NCBI RefSeq assembly: GCF_001552595.1
Contig: NZ_BCRM01000022.1
Coordinates: 62,001 to 126,000 of the forward strand
Length of the DNA stretch: 64,000 nucleotides
Source: Rhodococcus erythropolis NBRC 15567
GTDB taxonomy: Bacteria > Actinomycetota > Actinomycetes > Mycobacteriales > Mycobacteriaceae
Direction: 5' to 3'
The notes under the pieces were generated by a model, which made no database searches, was not told where the DNA came from, and saw only the letters and a program-made list of their open reading frames with translations. A program made the translations under genes and the position numbers. This document shows positions 7,939-15,715 of the stretch, one piece after another. The stretch's first letter is position 1; each line of letters begins with the position of its first letter.

Positions 7939-9084
7939 TCACCCCTCAGTAGGCTTGAATTTGCCGAGTCCCAGCGACTGAAATCCCACGACGTAGAACA
8001 GCGTCCACAACACGGCCCAGTCCACGAAACCCAGTGCATTGCCGTGTAATCCGTCGACAACTGCCGGCTCGTGAAGAATGTGCTCTGCCGCAAAGCGGTA
8101 ATAGAACAAGAATGTGACCACCGCGAGCGCAAACGTGAGCAGCGCGCGGATCGCCAGGTTGACCCCGTCCGCAAAGCCCGTGGGCTTGTTACCGAAGGCG
8201 TTGGCCCAGAAGATCATCCAGAAGGCCCAGCACACACCGAGCTGCGCCGGGAACTGATGGACCACACCACCCAACTCGGCAACGGCATCGCTTCCCACCA
8301 ACACCTTCACGACCGGAAGTGCCACGAAGTACAAGCCGGTTCCGACGGCGAAGTTACCGATCGTGGCTGCGAGCGCCGTCTTACCGCCGCCGCCGAACAG
8401 TCGCCACGGCCAGTTGTCGAGCGTCTGGCCAGTCAGGATCACGACCACCACGACGCAGTAGAACCATCCGAGTGCGGTGTCGACGGTCATCAACGGATCC
8501 GTGGCAGACAGCGACACGGACGGCAGACCGAACACGAAGTACAGCGCCAGCGTCGGGACGGCGACAAACGCGATCTCACACAAACCCACCAACGGCTGCT
8601 TCATCCCGAGGGAAGTCCACGGCCAATGCTGCCAGTTCAGGACCACCATCACCCAGGTCCCGAAGCCGAAGAGCACGAACAGCGCACCCGCGAAATATCC
8701 GAGGCCGCCCTCACGATCGGCCGCGAAATCCGGGTACAAACTCCCCAAGCCGTTTGCCAGGAGCCACGTCACCACGACGGCGAAGACCGCGGTCGCGACC
8801 ATGATCGCCAAGCCTTTCGCCGGCTGTGGGAGTCGATCGAAGCCGGCGAACTCGCAATTGAAGCCGATGAACACAACAAAAAGGATTGCCCAGAAAAGCG
8901 CCGCGTTGAACGGCAGAGGATAGAAACTCCAGGGACTGGTGGTCGGATCGGCCAGAAGGTACCAACTCGCCACGGCCAGCACGAGAACGATCACGAGGTT
9001 CGCGATCCCGAACCCGATCCAGCGGCGTGACGGTTGTCGGCTCGGCGTGGCCGGTTCCGTGGGTGTGTCGACTGTAGCGGTCAT
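7939..9084 (-). CDS. Multi-pass membrane protein of unknown family
   Basis: The ATG at 9084 (GGGAGAGGG upstream) gives 381 residues. A polar N-terminus of about 20 residues is followed by some ten hydrophobic helices with many Trp, and Phe-rich segments (for example FPAQLGVCWAFWMIFWANAFGN). I do not recognise a transporter signature. Its site TGCAACCCTCGGCAAC, 82 bases upstream, mirrors the site before the SDR gene, so it is probably co-regulated with the SDR and monooxygenase. It may move or shelter the substrate of those enzymes; this is inference. Confidence 0.75.
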   Translation of the reverse strand: MTATVDTPTEPATPSRQPSRRWIGFGIANLVIVLVLAVASWYLLADPTTSPWSFYPLPFNAALFWAILFVVFIGFNCEFAGFDRLPQPAKGLAIMVATAVFAVVVTWLLANGLGSLYPDFAADREGGLGYFAGALFVLFGFGTWVMVVLNWQHWPWTSLGMKQPLVGLCEIAFVAVPTLALYFVFGLPSVSLSATDPLMTVDTALGWFYCVVVVVILTGQTLDNWPWRLFGGGGKTALAATIGNFAVGTGLYFVALPVVKVLVGSDAVAELGGVVHQFPAQLGVCWAFWMIFWANAFGNKPTGFADGVNLAIRALLTFALAVVTFLFYYRFAAEHILHEPAVVDGLHGNALGFVDWAVLWTLFYVVGFQSLGLGKFKPTEG

Positions 9085-9166
9085 GTGCCCTCTCCCAGAT
9101 TGTCTCGCAAGATGATTCGCGAAGTGGTGGCGCAACTATGGAACCGTCGCGCGGGGTACCGGGAGG

Positions 9167-9182
9167 GTTGCCGAGGGTTGCA
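9167..9182 (-). promoter_or_regulatory. TGCAAC-N4-GGCAAC site before the membrane gene
   Basis: The minus strand reads TGCAACCCTCGGCAAC, one mismatch from the sites before the monooxygenase and SDR. It is 82 bases from the membrane gene start, the same distance as the plus-strand site is from the SDR start. Confidence 0.5.
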
Positions 9183-9205
9183 ACTGCTGTCCGATTTTCC
9201 GGAAT

Positions 9206-9221
9206 TGCAACACGGTGCAAC
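9206..9221 (+). promoter_or_regulatory. TGCAAC-N4-TGCAAC site before the SDR gene
   Basis: The plus strand reads TGCAACACGGTGCAAC, 82 bases before the ATG of the SDR gene. It lies back to back with the site at 9167-9182 in the divergent promoter region. Confidence 0.6.
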
Positions 9222-9303
9222 CCTTCCGCATTGTGGTCGCCGTCACATACAAATCACTCACCGGTTCACAACCGACTGGTTCACTGCTTACGAGGAGATC
9301 TGC

Positions 9304-10083
9304 ATGAGCATCACGGGCAAGGTAGTACTGGTCACCGGCGCCGGCCAAGGAATCGGACGCGGAATCGCTCTCCGCCTCGCCCACGACGGCGCCGACATCG
9401 CGTTGGTCGACCTCGACCAGACCAAGCTGGATGCGGTTGCCGACGAGATCAGACAGATCGGTCGTCGTGCGACGACGTTTATCTCCGATGTCAGCGATCG
9501 CGCGCAGGTTCACGCCGCAGTCGAACACGCGCACAGTGAGTTGAGCGGATTCGACGTCATCGTCAACAACGCGGGAATCGCTCTCGTCGGCCCGATCTCC
9601 GATGCGACGCCGGAAGAGGTCTCCAAGATCTGGAGCGTCAACGTCGACGGTGTCCTGTGGGGAATTCAAGCCGCAGCGGCAAAGTTCCAGGCGCTCGGTC
9701 AGCGCGGAAAGATCATCAACGCGTCGTCCATCGCCGGTCATGACGGGTTCGCCATGTTAGGTGTTTACAGCGCAACAAAATTCGCGGTCAGGGCCCTCAC
9801 TCAGGCTGCGGCCAAGGAATACGCGTCCGACGGAATCACCGTCAACGCGTACTGCCCCGGCGTCGTGGGCACCGACATGTGGGTGACGATCGACAAGAGG
9901 TTCGCCGAGTTGACCGGTGCGCCAGAGGGCGCCACCTACGAGAAGTTCGTCGGCGGAATTGCGCTGGGTCGAGCTGAAACCCCCGACGACGTAGCCGGTT
10001 TCGTCTCTTACCTCGCTGGGCCCGATTCCGACTACATGACCGGGCAGGCCGGTCTCATCGACGGCGGTCTCGTCTACCGCTGA
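9304..10083 (+). CDS. Short-chain dehydrogenase, acetoin reductase/2,3-butanediol dehydrogenase type
   Basis: The 259-residue SDR has TGAGQGIGRG at 11-20 for NAD(H) binding, NNAG in the middle, and the catalytic Ser...YSATK pair (Tyr about 152, Lys about 156). The segment GKIINASSIAGHDGFAMLGVYSATKFAVR and the C-terminal DYMTGQAGLIDGGLVYR are typical of meso-2,3-butanediol dehydrogenase/diacetyl reductase (BudC) proteins. GAGGAG precedes the ATG. It likely interconverts a secondary alcohol and a ketone. It is followed after five bases by the GAF regulator, so both are on one transcript. Confidence 0.85.
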   Translation: MSITGKVVLVTGAGQGIGRGIALRLAHDGADIALVDLDQTKLDAVADEIRQIGRRATTFISDVSDRAQVHAAVEHAHSELSGFDVIVNNAGIALVGPISDATPEEVSKIWSVNVDGVLWGIQAAAAKFQALGQRGKIINASSIAGHDGFAMLGVYSATKFAVRALTQAAAKEYASDGITVNAYCPGVVGTDMWVTIDKRFAELTGAPEGATYEKFVGGIALGRAETPDDVAGFVSYLAGPDSDYMTGQAGLIDGGLVYR

Positions 10084-10088
10084 CCGAG

Positions 10089-11447
10089 GTGTCTTCACTG
10101 AAAGCGGCGTCTTCGCCGAAAGCGGCGTCTTCGCCGAAAGCGGTGTCTTCACTGAAAAAGCGGTTGCCAGAGCCTGCGATGCCGCCCGGCGAGGATCCTC
10201 GCGACTACGCGAGGACCCTCGCCGCGGTGTACGACGCGACGATGGCCGGAGACCGCGCACCGGCCCGCCCAAGGGACGTGGTGCGCCAATCGTGGCAGCG
10301 CCTGCGCGAACTCGGTATCGATCCCGAGCACAGCCGGGTCGAACCGTCGATGGACGTCGCCGAACTCGATCTCCGTCGTCGTGAGTCCGGACTGTACGAC
10401 GTACTCGACGACGTGACACGCGGACTCGAATCGGTCACCGCGAGCGGTGAGAACATCATGGTCGTCGCAGATCTTCGCGGAACTGTACTGTGGCGCAGCG
10501 GTTCCCATCGCGTACTGGACCAAGCTGCGCGTCTGGGATTTGTCGAAGGGGCGAACTGGGCGGAGGACAGCGTCGGCACCAATGCCATCGGAACGGCATT
10601 GGTGTCACGACAGGCGGTTCAGATCTTCTCGGCGGAACACTATGCGCGCAGCCATCATCCGTGGACGTGTGCGGGGGCGCCCATCCGCGATCCGCGGGAC
10701 GACCGTGTCATCGGCGTCGTCGACATCAGTGGTCCTGCCAAGACCGTCCATCCCACGACGCTCGCTCTGGTCGACGCCGTCGCACGCCTCGCTCAATCAC
10801 ACCTGCGCGACAAGCATCGGGACAATCTCGATCAACTACGTTCTGTTGCAGGGCCGATGCTTGCACGAAGCGGATCACCCGCATTGGTGATCGACACCCA
10901 CGGATGGGTCGCAGCGGTCGACGCGTTACCTCATCGCTCGCGCGTGCTGCTCCCCGCAGCTTTGGCTCCCGGCAGGACATGGTTCCCGGCCCTGGGCCTG
11001 TGCGAACTGGATCCGCTTCCCGGCGGGTGGCTGGTTAGACCGATCACCACCGGCGAGAGAATCAGCGCGCCCACGGTGCATATTGATCTGCGCGATTCCG
11101 AGAACATGTCGGTGACAGTCACGTCGGGTTTCGGCGAATGGGCATACGCCCCCACCCAACGACATGCGGAGATTCTGTTCCTCCTCGGATCCGAGAGACG
11201 GGGACTGACTGCATCGCGGTTGGCGCAAGATCTGTTCGGCGACCCGGCCCGCACGGTGACCGCGCGGGCCGAGATGTCGCGTCTGCGAAAGAACCTCGCC
11301 GGAGTTGTTGCAGCGCAGCCGTACCGGTTCGTCGATGCAGCGCACGTGACCTTGTCCTGCCCTGTGAACGGCGCACATCTGTTGCCGTTTTCGAACGCCC
11401 CGGCTGTGCGTGCCGCTCGCCTTTCTCAGGCCGGTTCGGAGGCCTGA
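10089..11447 (+). CDS. GAF-domain transcriptional regulator (AcoR-like, without AAA+ domain)
   Basis: The protein is up to 452 residues. The core begins near EDPRDYARTLAAVYDATM, continues with the acetoin-regulator-like N-terminal block (VRQSWQRLRELGIDPEHS), then a GAF domain with WAEDSVGTNAIGTAL and HPWTCAGAPIRDP, and ends in a DNA-binding domain (RHAEILFLLGSERRGLTASRLAQDLF...RAEMSRLRKNL). There is no sigma-54 AAA+ module. Such regulators in actinobacteria activate alcohol, ketone or acetoin catabolism. GTG 10089 has a poor ribosome site; ATG 10179 is an alternative that would drop the repetitive leader. It is the likely reader of the TGCAAC-N4-TGCAAC sites. Confidence 0.83.
   Translation: MSSLKAASSPKAASSPKAVSSLKKRLPEPAMPPGEDPRDYARTLAAVYDATMAGDRAPARPRDVVRQSWQRLRELGIDPEHSRVEPSMDVAELDLRRRESGLYDVLDDVTRGLESVTASGENIMVVADLRGTVLWRSGSHRVLDQAARLGFVEGANWAEDSVGTNAIGTALVSRQAVQIFSAEHYARSHHPWTCAGAPIRDPRDDRVIGVVDISGPAKTVHPTTLALVDAVARLAQSHLRDKHRDNLDQLRSVAGPMLARSGSPALVIDTHGWVAAVDALPHRSRVLLPAALAPGRTWFPALGLCELDPLPGGWLVRPITTGERISAPTVHIDLRDSENMSVTVTSGFGEWAYAPTQRHAEILFLLGSERRGLTASRLAQDLFGDPARTVTARAEMSRLRKNLAGVVAAQPYRFVDAAHVTLSCPVNGAHLLPFSNAPAVRAARLSQAGSEA
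10092..10163 (+). repeat. Four 18-bp tandem repeats in the regulator leader
   Basis: Four units of 18 bases follow one another; the two middle ones read TCTTCGCCGAAAGCGGCG or differ at one base, and the outer ones have ACT in place of GCC. Each unit holds a small palindrome TTC-N3-GAA. If translated they give SS(L/P)KA(A/V) repeats, unlike the rest of the protein, so they may be either a low-complexity N-terminus or untranslated regulatory sequence before ATG 10179. Confidence 0.8.
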
Positions 11448-12085
11448 GTGAGCAACTGCAGAAACACCTCTTCGGGCTGAGCGCCGGACACGGCAACCGC
11501 ACGGTTGGCGACAAAGAACGGAACGCCGCTGACCTGCAGTTGGCGGGCCATGGACAGATCTTCGCGGACAGCCTCCGCTGCGGCATCGGAGCCCAGTTGC
11601 TCGCGCACGACATCGGCGTCGAGGCCGACGCTCACGGCCAGCTCGACCAGCACCTCACGGTCGTCGATCACCAAGCCGTCGCTGAAGTGCGCTTTGAACA
11701 GCGCTTCGAGGAGTTCGTTCTGCCGCTCACCCGCGAGATGCAGCAACCTGTGCGCATCAAAGGTATTGGCGGCGATCACGGTTTCGAAGTCCAAGGTCAA
11801 CCCGACCTCGGCGGCCGTCGCGCTGACGTGGGCGAACATCTGACGTACCTGATCAGGCGCCATCCCCTTCATTTCGACCAAGGCGTCGAGTTCGGTTCGG
11901 CCCTCTCCCACCGGGGTCTCCGGAGCGAGCTGGTACGAGCGCCAGATGACGTTGACGCGGTCCTTGTTCTCGAAACGATCCAGCGCCGAGAGGAACCTGG
12001 TCTTTCCGATGTAGCACCACGGACAAGCGACGTCCGACCACACTTCGATGGTCACGTCTTGGTCAATCACGATTTGATCAGTCAC
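11426..12085 (-). CDS. DsbA-family oxidoreductase, FrnE-like
   Basis: The 219-residue protein has no signal peptide and starts with a beta strand followed by SDVACPWCYIG, the CxxC active site of a thioredoxin fold (Cys about residue 21 and 24). The helical insertion with FDAHRLLHLA and the C-terminal GVPFFVANR (cis-Pro loop) are typical of FrnE/2-hydroxychromene-2-carboxylate isomerase-like DsbA proteins. It probably does thiol-disulfide exchange in the cytosol. It overlaps the 3' end of the convergent GAF regulator by 22 bases. Confidence 0.9.
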   Translation of the reverse strand: MTDQIVIDQDVTIEVWSDVACPWCYIGKTRFLSALDRFENKDRVNVIWRSYQLAPETPVGEGRTELDALVEMKGMAPDQVRQMFAHVSATAAEVGLTLDFETVIAANTFDAHRLLHLAGERQNELLEALFKAHFSDGLVIDDREVLVELAVSVGLDADVVREQLGSDAAAEAVREDLSMARQLQVSGVPFFVANRAVAVSGAQPEEVFLQLLTQASEPA

Positions 12086-12125
12086 CGAAGGTGCAACAAC
12101 GAACAGGGTCGGGATTAGTCCCGAG

Positions 12126-12785
12126 TCACGTCACAAGGCCACACCGGAACGCGATCAACGACGCACTCACGCGGTTGGGCACACCCAGCTTGGCGAACAG
12201 CGAAGAGATATGCGTCTTGACGGTGGTCTCACCGAGGTACAGCCGCTCCGCGATAACGCTGTTGGCCGCGCCTGTCGCCAGGATTGTCAGCACTTCGCGC
12301 TCCCGATCGGTGAGCGAAGCGAGCGGAGTCTGATCGGGCGCTTGCCGACGCGGCGACGAGGCCACGATGGCGCGCAGAGAATCGCAACTGAACAACGAGT
12401 GGTCCGACGCCACTACCCGCACTGCCTGCTGGAACGCCTGCGGAGCTGCGTCCTTGCTCAGGAAACTGTGCGCGCCCGCCTCGACTGCCTGCACAACCAT
12501 GTCGTCGACGTCGAAGGCGGTCATGGCAATGACCTTCGGTGGATTGCTCATGGTCATCAATTCACGCGTGGCCTCCAAGCCACCGACCCGTGCCATTTTC
12601 AGATCCATCAGCACCACGTGGGGACGAAAACGAGTGACCTTGGCTGCGACCTGATCGCCGTCCTCGGCCTCGGCCTCGGCAACCACCACGATGTCCGGCG
12701 CTGCTTCCAGGATGTCCTTCATCCCGCGCCGAACCCACGCGTCGTTGTCGACGATCAAAACTGTGATGCGCGAGTCAGCGTCCAT
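12126..12785 (-). CDS. NarL/LuxR-family response regulator
   Basis: The 219-residue protein has a receiver domain with acidic pocket VDND, phospho-acceptor Asp in VVLMDLKM (about residue 59) and the Lys of SFLSKDA, then a LuxR HTH with LTDREREVLTILATG and GETTVKTHISSLFAKLGV. It is encoded 48 bases after the sensor kinase and should be its partner. Targets are unknown, but the exported protein and membrane gene on the other side of the kinase are obvious candidates. Confidence 0.93.
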   Translation of the reverse strand: MDADSRITVLIVDNDAWVRRGMKDILEAAPDIVVVAEAEAEDGDQVAAKVTRFRPHVVLMDLKMARVGGLEATRELMTMSNPPKVIAMTAFDVDDMVVQAVEAGAHSFLSKDAAPQAFQQAVRVVASDHSLFSCDSLRAIVASSPRRQAPDQTPLASLTDREREVLTILATGAANSVIAERLYLGETTVKTHISSLFAKLGVPNRVSASLIAFRCGLVT

Positions 12786-12833
12786 AGTGCGCTCAGATTA
12801 CCCAGAGCCCCCGACAGTTGGAGGGTGGGAGGG

Positions 12834-14024
12834 CTACGACGACCAGGGCACCCAGCAACTGACGAGGAAATCGTCCCCCAACGCGCCTGCCTCCACCTTG
12901 CCGCCGATCTCTCGCGCCTGTTCGGCCAACCCGCGTAGGCCGGATCGAGAACCGATCGACGTCATGGGTGCAAGCTCGCTCAGCTTGTTGCGTGCGAGGA
13001 TGCGGATTCCGTCGTGCGGCGACCCGGTCACGGAAATGACGAGCATCTGGTCGCTCGCGTACTTCTGGACGTTGGTCAACGATTCCTGAACGACGCGATA
13101 ACAGACATGCCCCGCCAACATTCCGACATCACCCGGGAGCAACTCGGATTCGAGACGGCAGTGGATGCCTGCCGCGCGTGCACTGTTGACCAGGTCACCG
13201 ATCGCGTCGATCCCCTGGTGCCCACCGTGTTCGCGGCGATCACCGCTTCCCCTGAGCACTCCGACGATTCCCTTCAATTCGTCCAAAGCCTCGTGTGCGG
13301 TGGTTCTGATCATCGCTGCGGTGTTGACGACCTTCTCGGGATTGTCTGCCGCGCTGACCTGCAACCCGCCGGCGAACAACGAGATCCGGCTCAGACTGGC
13401 CGCGATCGTGTCGTGCATGTCTCGAGCGATCCGCGTTCGTTCCTCGGTGCGAATCATCTCGTCGCGCATCACGTCGGTTTTCTCGGTGGCCAGATCCCGT
13501 ACGTGCTCGGCCTCGACGAGTTCGGTTCTGGTCCGAATCAGGAGCGAGAGCGCCACGACAATGCCGACCATGACGGCTGCGACGAGCCACGGGATCCAGA
13601 TGGCGACGTCGTATTGAACAACCACCGAACCGTCTTTGGGTTTCGCGGTGCCCATCGTGAGAACGGAGTACTCACGATTTCGAAAAGCGTCGTAGGTCAA
13701 CGAAATTCCGCACACGACGAAGACAGCTGCCGCGGCTACTGCAAGCCGAGGCCCACGCGCGATCCGAGCAACGGCGAACAACGCGATGAGCGCCGCCGTC
13801 GCATCGGTGGGGAAGAACAGCGGGCCGACCAGCGTGATCGCCAGAACCACCCAGGGATGTTGATGGCGCCAGACAAGCGATATCCCACCGGCCACGCCCA
13901 GGACGAACCCGATCCCGACCAATGCCGGTGGCATATTTCCCGACGCGCCTGCGATGCCCACCGTCATGAAGGAACAGAAAAGGCTGAACGCGACGGCGGC
14001 GGTAGTCCATACGCGTCGTCGCAC
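12834..14024 (-). CDS. Sensor histidine kinase, HisKA_3 type
   Basis: The GTG at 14024 is chosen because AAAGGA lies six bases upstream; it gives 396 residues and puts the first membrane helix close to the N-terminus. About six hydrophobic segments span residues 10-195. The dimerisation box ERTRIARDMHDTIAASLSRI holds the phospho-His. The ATPase part has a variant N-box (QESLTNVQKYA) and the G-box GSRSGLRGLAEQA. The signal is unknown; there is no large extracellular domain, so it may sense a membrane state. It forms a two-component pair with the downstream regulator. Confidence 0.88.
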   Translation of the reverse strand: MRRRVWTTAAVAFSLFCSFMTVGIAGASGNMPPALVGIGFVLGVAGGISLVWRHQHPWVVLAITLVGPLFFPTDATAALIALFAVARIARGPRLAVAAAAVFVVCGISLTYDAFRNREYSVLTMGTAKPKDGSVVVQYDVAIWIPWLVAAVMVGIVVALSLLIRTRTELVEAEHVRDLATEKTDVMRDEMIRTEERTRIARDMHDTIAASLSRISLFAGGLQVSAADNPEKVVNTAAMIRTTAHEALDELKGIVGVLRGSGDRREHGGHQGIDAIGDLVNSARAAGIHCRLESELLPGDVGMLAGHVCYRVVQESLTNVQKYASDQMLVISVTGSPHDGIRILARNKLSELAPMTSIGSRSGLRGLAEQAREIGGKVEAGALGDDFLVSCWVPWSS

Positions 14025-14213
14025 AACGGTTCCTTTGGTGGTGATCACCGAGCAAGCGTATCCACCGCCACCGACGCCTCGAATCAGCCGAACGGGTGGA
14101 CGAACCGTCAAGCTCCGACCGAAAGGATGAGGCTCCCCGATCTTTCGACCGAAGCGGTGAGCGGTCCCCACATCGTTGACTTGTGCCATACCAACTCTCG
14201 AAAGGCGCACATC

Positions 14214-14729
14214 ATGCGATCACTCCGTACTCCCCTCGCCCTCCTCGCCGTCGGCGCAGCCCTGTTCGCAACCATCGCCTCGGGCGAGACCGACGAAGCG
14301 AAGAAGGTCGACGACAACGGTTCTTCCGCCGCACCCGCGGCTGCCTTCGGCATCGGTGACGTCGTCGAACTGGGCGACTGGCGCGTCCAGGTACACGGCG
14401 TTGTCGATCCCTATGTCTCGACCAATCAGTTCATCACCGCGGATCCCGGAAACCGCTACGTCGTGGTCGACACCGAGGTCACCAACAACAGCGACAAGCC
14501 GTCGACTGTGTCATCGATGATGTGCTTCGAACTGCAGGACTCGACCAACAAGTCGTACAACATCACGTTCACCGACAGCAGCACGTCGAGTGTCGACGGA
14601 GAGCTTGCGCCGGGTGCAGCCAAGCGAGGCGAATTGGCGTACGAGGTCCCCGAAGCCGCCACCGGTCTTCGCCTTCAGTTCAAGTGCGACCTGTTCTCGT
14701 CCGGCTCGGCAACCATCAACCTGTCGTGA
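14214..14729 (+). CDS. Exported DUF4352-like protein
   Basis: The ATG at 14214 (AAAGG upstream) gives 171 residues. It has a signal peptide (RSLRTPLALLAVGAALFATIAS) and then an acidic linker and a beta-rich domain with GDWRVQVHGV, NRYVVVDTEVTNNSDKP and FELQDSTNKSY, the pattern of DUF4352/telomeric-repeat-like immunoglobulin domains that are usually lipoproteins. The expected lipobox Cys is not there: the sequence is ATIASGETDE. So it is probably released or anchored by its helix. It is divergent from the sensor kinase and overlaps the next gene. Confidence 0.8.
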   Translation: MRSLRTPLALLAVGAALFATIASGETDEAKKVDDNGSSAAPAAAFGIGDVVELGDWRVQVHGVVDPYVSTNQFITADPGNRYVVVDTEVTNNSDKPSTVSSMMCFELQDSTNKSYNITFTDSSTSSVDGELAPGAAKRGELAYEVPEAATGLRLQFKCDLFSSGSATINLS

Positions 14730-15208
14730 ACCGCCCGGGCGATCTGCTGCTGAGTCCGTGGGCGCTGGTCTCGGTGGCCGTCATCTTGGTCAACGACCAC
14801 GTACTCAAAGGGGCATTCGGGAACACGATGACGGGCAAGCTGTCCGACGTCGCCGGCGTGTTCCTGTTTCCCTTGCTCCTGCTCTCGGTTCTCGAGGTGC
14901 TCAGACGAAAGCTGGCGGGGCGAGCAGCGATCGCCTGGTCCATCGCGGTCACGGGCATCGGCTTCGCCGCGGTGAAGACGGTCTCGCCGATCGGCGACGC
15001 GTACGAGTGGGTGATCGGGTTTTTCCGCTGGACCGCAGGAGGATTCCGCGGCGAGCTCTTGCCGATCGTGGTCTTTCGTGATCCATCGGATCTGTGGGTG
15101 CTCCCGATATTGTTCGCAAGCTACCTGGTCGTCACACACAACCGCACTCGGGCGCCGCAGGGGGCGCCCGAGCACGAGGTGATCAGTCCAGTGCCGCATC
15201 CAACGTGA
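14726..15208 (+). CDS. Small multi-pass membrane protein
   Basis: A GTG that overlaps the stop of the previous gene (GTGA) starts a 160-residue protein with four hydrophobic helices. It begins NRPGDLLLSPWALVSVAVILVND and has LSDVAGVFLFPLLLL. I know similar unnamed membrane proteins but no function. Its coupling to the exported DUF4352-like protein suggests that they work together. The C-terminal tail is encoded across a hairpin at 15147-15172. Confidence 0.75.
   Translation: MNRPGDLLLSPWALVSVAVILVNDHVLKGAFGNTMTGKLSDVAGVFLFPLLLLSVLEVLRRKLAGRAAIAWSIAVTGIGFAAVKTVSPIGDAYEWVIGFFRWTAGGFRGELLPIVVFRDPSDLWVLPILFASYLVVTHNRTRAPQGAPEHEVISPVPHPT
15147..15172. terminator. Hairpin shared by convergent genes
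   Basis: CTCGGGCGCC and GGCGCCCGAG form a 10-bp stem with a six-base loop. It lies inside the end of the plus-strand membrane gene and 10 bases after the end of the minus-strand osmC gene, so it mainly serves the latter. Confidence 0.5.
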
Positions 15209-15617
15209 TGTCGACGCCGGTCAGCGCCTTGCTGATCGGGCACGTTTCCTTGGCCGCCTGGGCAACCTTGGCAAAACCGTCGGCGTCGAGGCCGTCGACC
15301 TCGGCGCGAACGGTGAGCTTGATTCCGGTGAGCTTGAAGCCGACCGTGTCGGGGCCCAGCGACACGTCTGCGGTGATGTCGAGGCTCTGCGGAGTTCCGC
15401 CGGCCTCGGCGATCAGTGCCGACAACTGCATCGCGTAGCAGGACGAATGTGCCGCGGCGATCAGTTCTTCGGGGCTGGTGGTTCCGCCGGCTTCCTCAGC
15501 TGCGCGCTTGGGGAACGACACATCGAAGGTCGCGACACCCGAGCTGGTGAGTTCGACCTGTCCCGACCCGGCTTCGAGGGTGCCGTTCCAGGCGGTGCGT
15601 GCGGTACGAGTTGGCAT
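15183..15617 (-). CDS. OsmC-family peroxiredoxin
   Basis: The 144-residue protein is of normal OsmC length and starts MPTRTARTAWNGTLEAGSG. The two redox cysteines of the family are present in AHSSCYAMQLS (about residue 60) and ETCPISKAL (about residue 126). OsmC proteins reduce organic hydroperoxides in the cytosol, using lipoylated or other thiol partners. It overlaps the convergent membrane gene by 26 bases and is followed upstream by the double-TetR regulator on the same strand. Confidence 0.93.
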   Translation of the reverse strand: MPTRTARTAWNGTLEAGSGQVELTSSGVATFDVSFPKRAAEEAGGTTSPEELIAAAHSSCYAMQLSALIAEAGGTPQSLDITADVSLGPDTVGFKLTGIKLTVRAEVDGLDADGFAKVAQAAKETCPISKALTGVDITLDAALD

Positions 15618-15715
15618 TGCTGTCCCTACTTCCGTCTTCACATGATTCGGTGAACGCCTTGCGATCACGAACCTACCCGCGATACGTGAAGTCACACCTA
15701 CTGTTTCGGACTGCG

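Noticed and set aside
6455-7981. 508-codon plus-strand frame opposite the monooxygenase
   Set aside because: Antisense to a clear FAD protein; no motif or start signal.
13014-14213. Plus-strand open frame running antisense through the sensor kinase into the exported protein
   Set aside because: The sequence before 14214 is His/Arg/Asp-rich and antisense to a clear histidine kinase; ATG 14214 has a ribosome site and a signal peptide follows.
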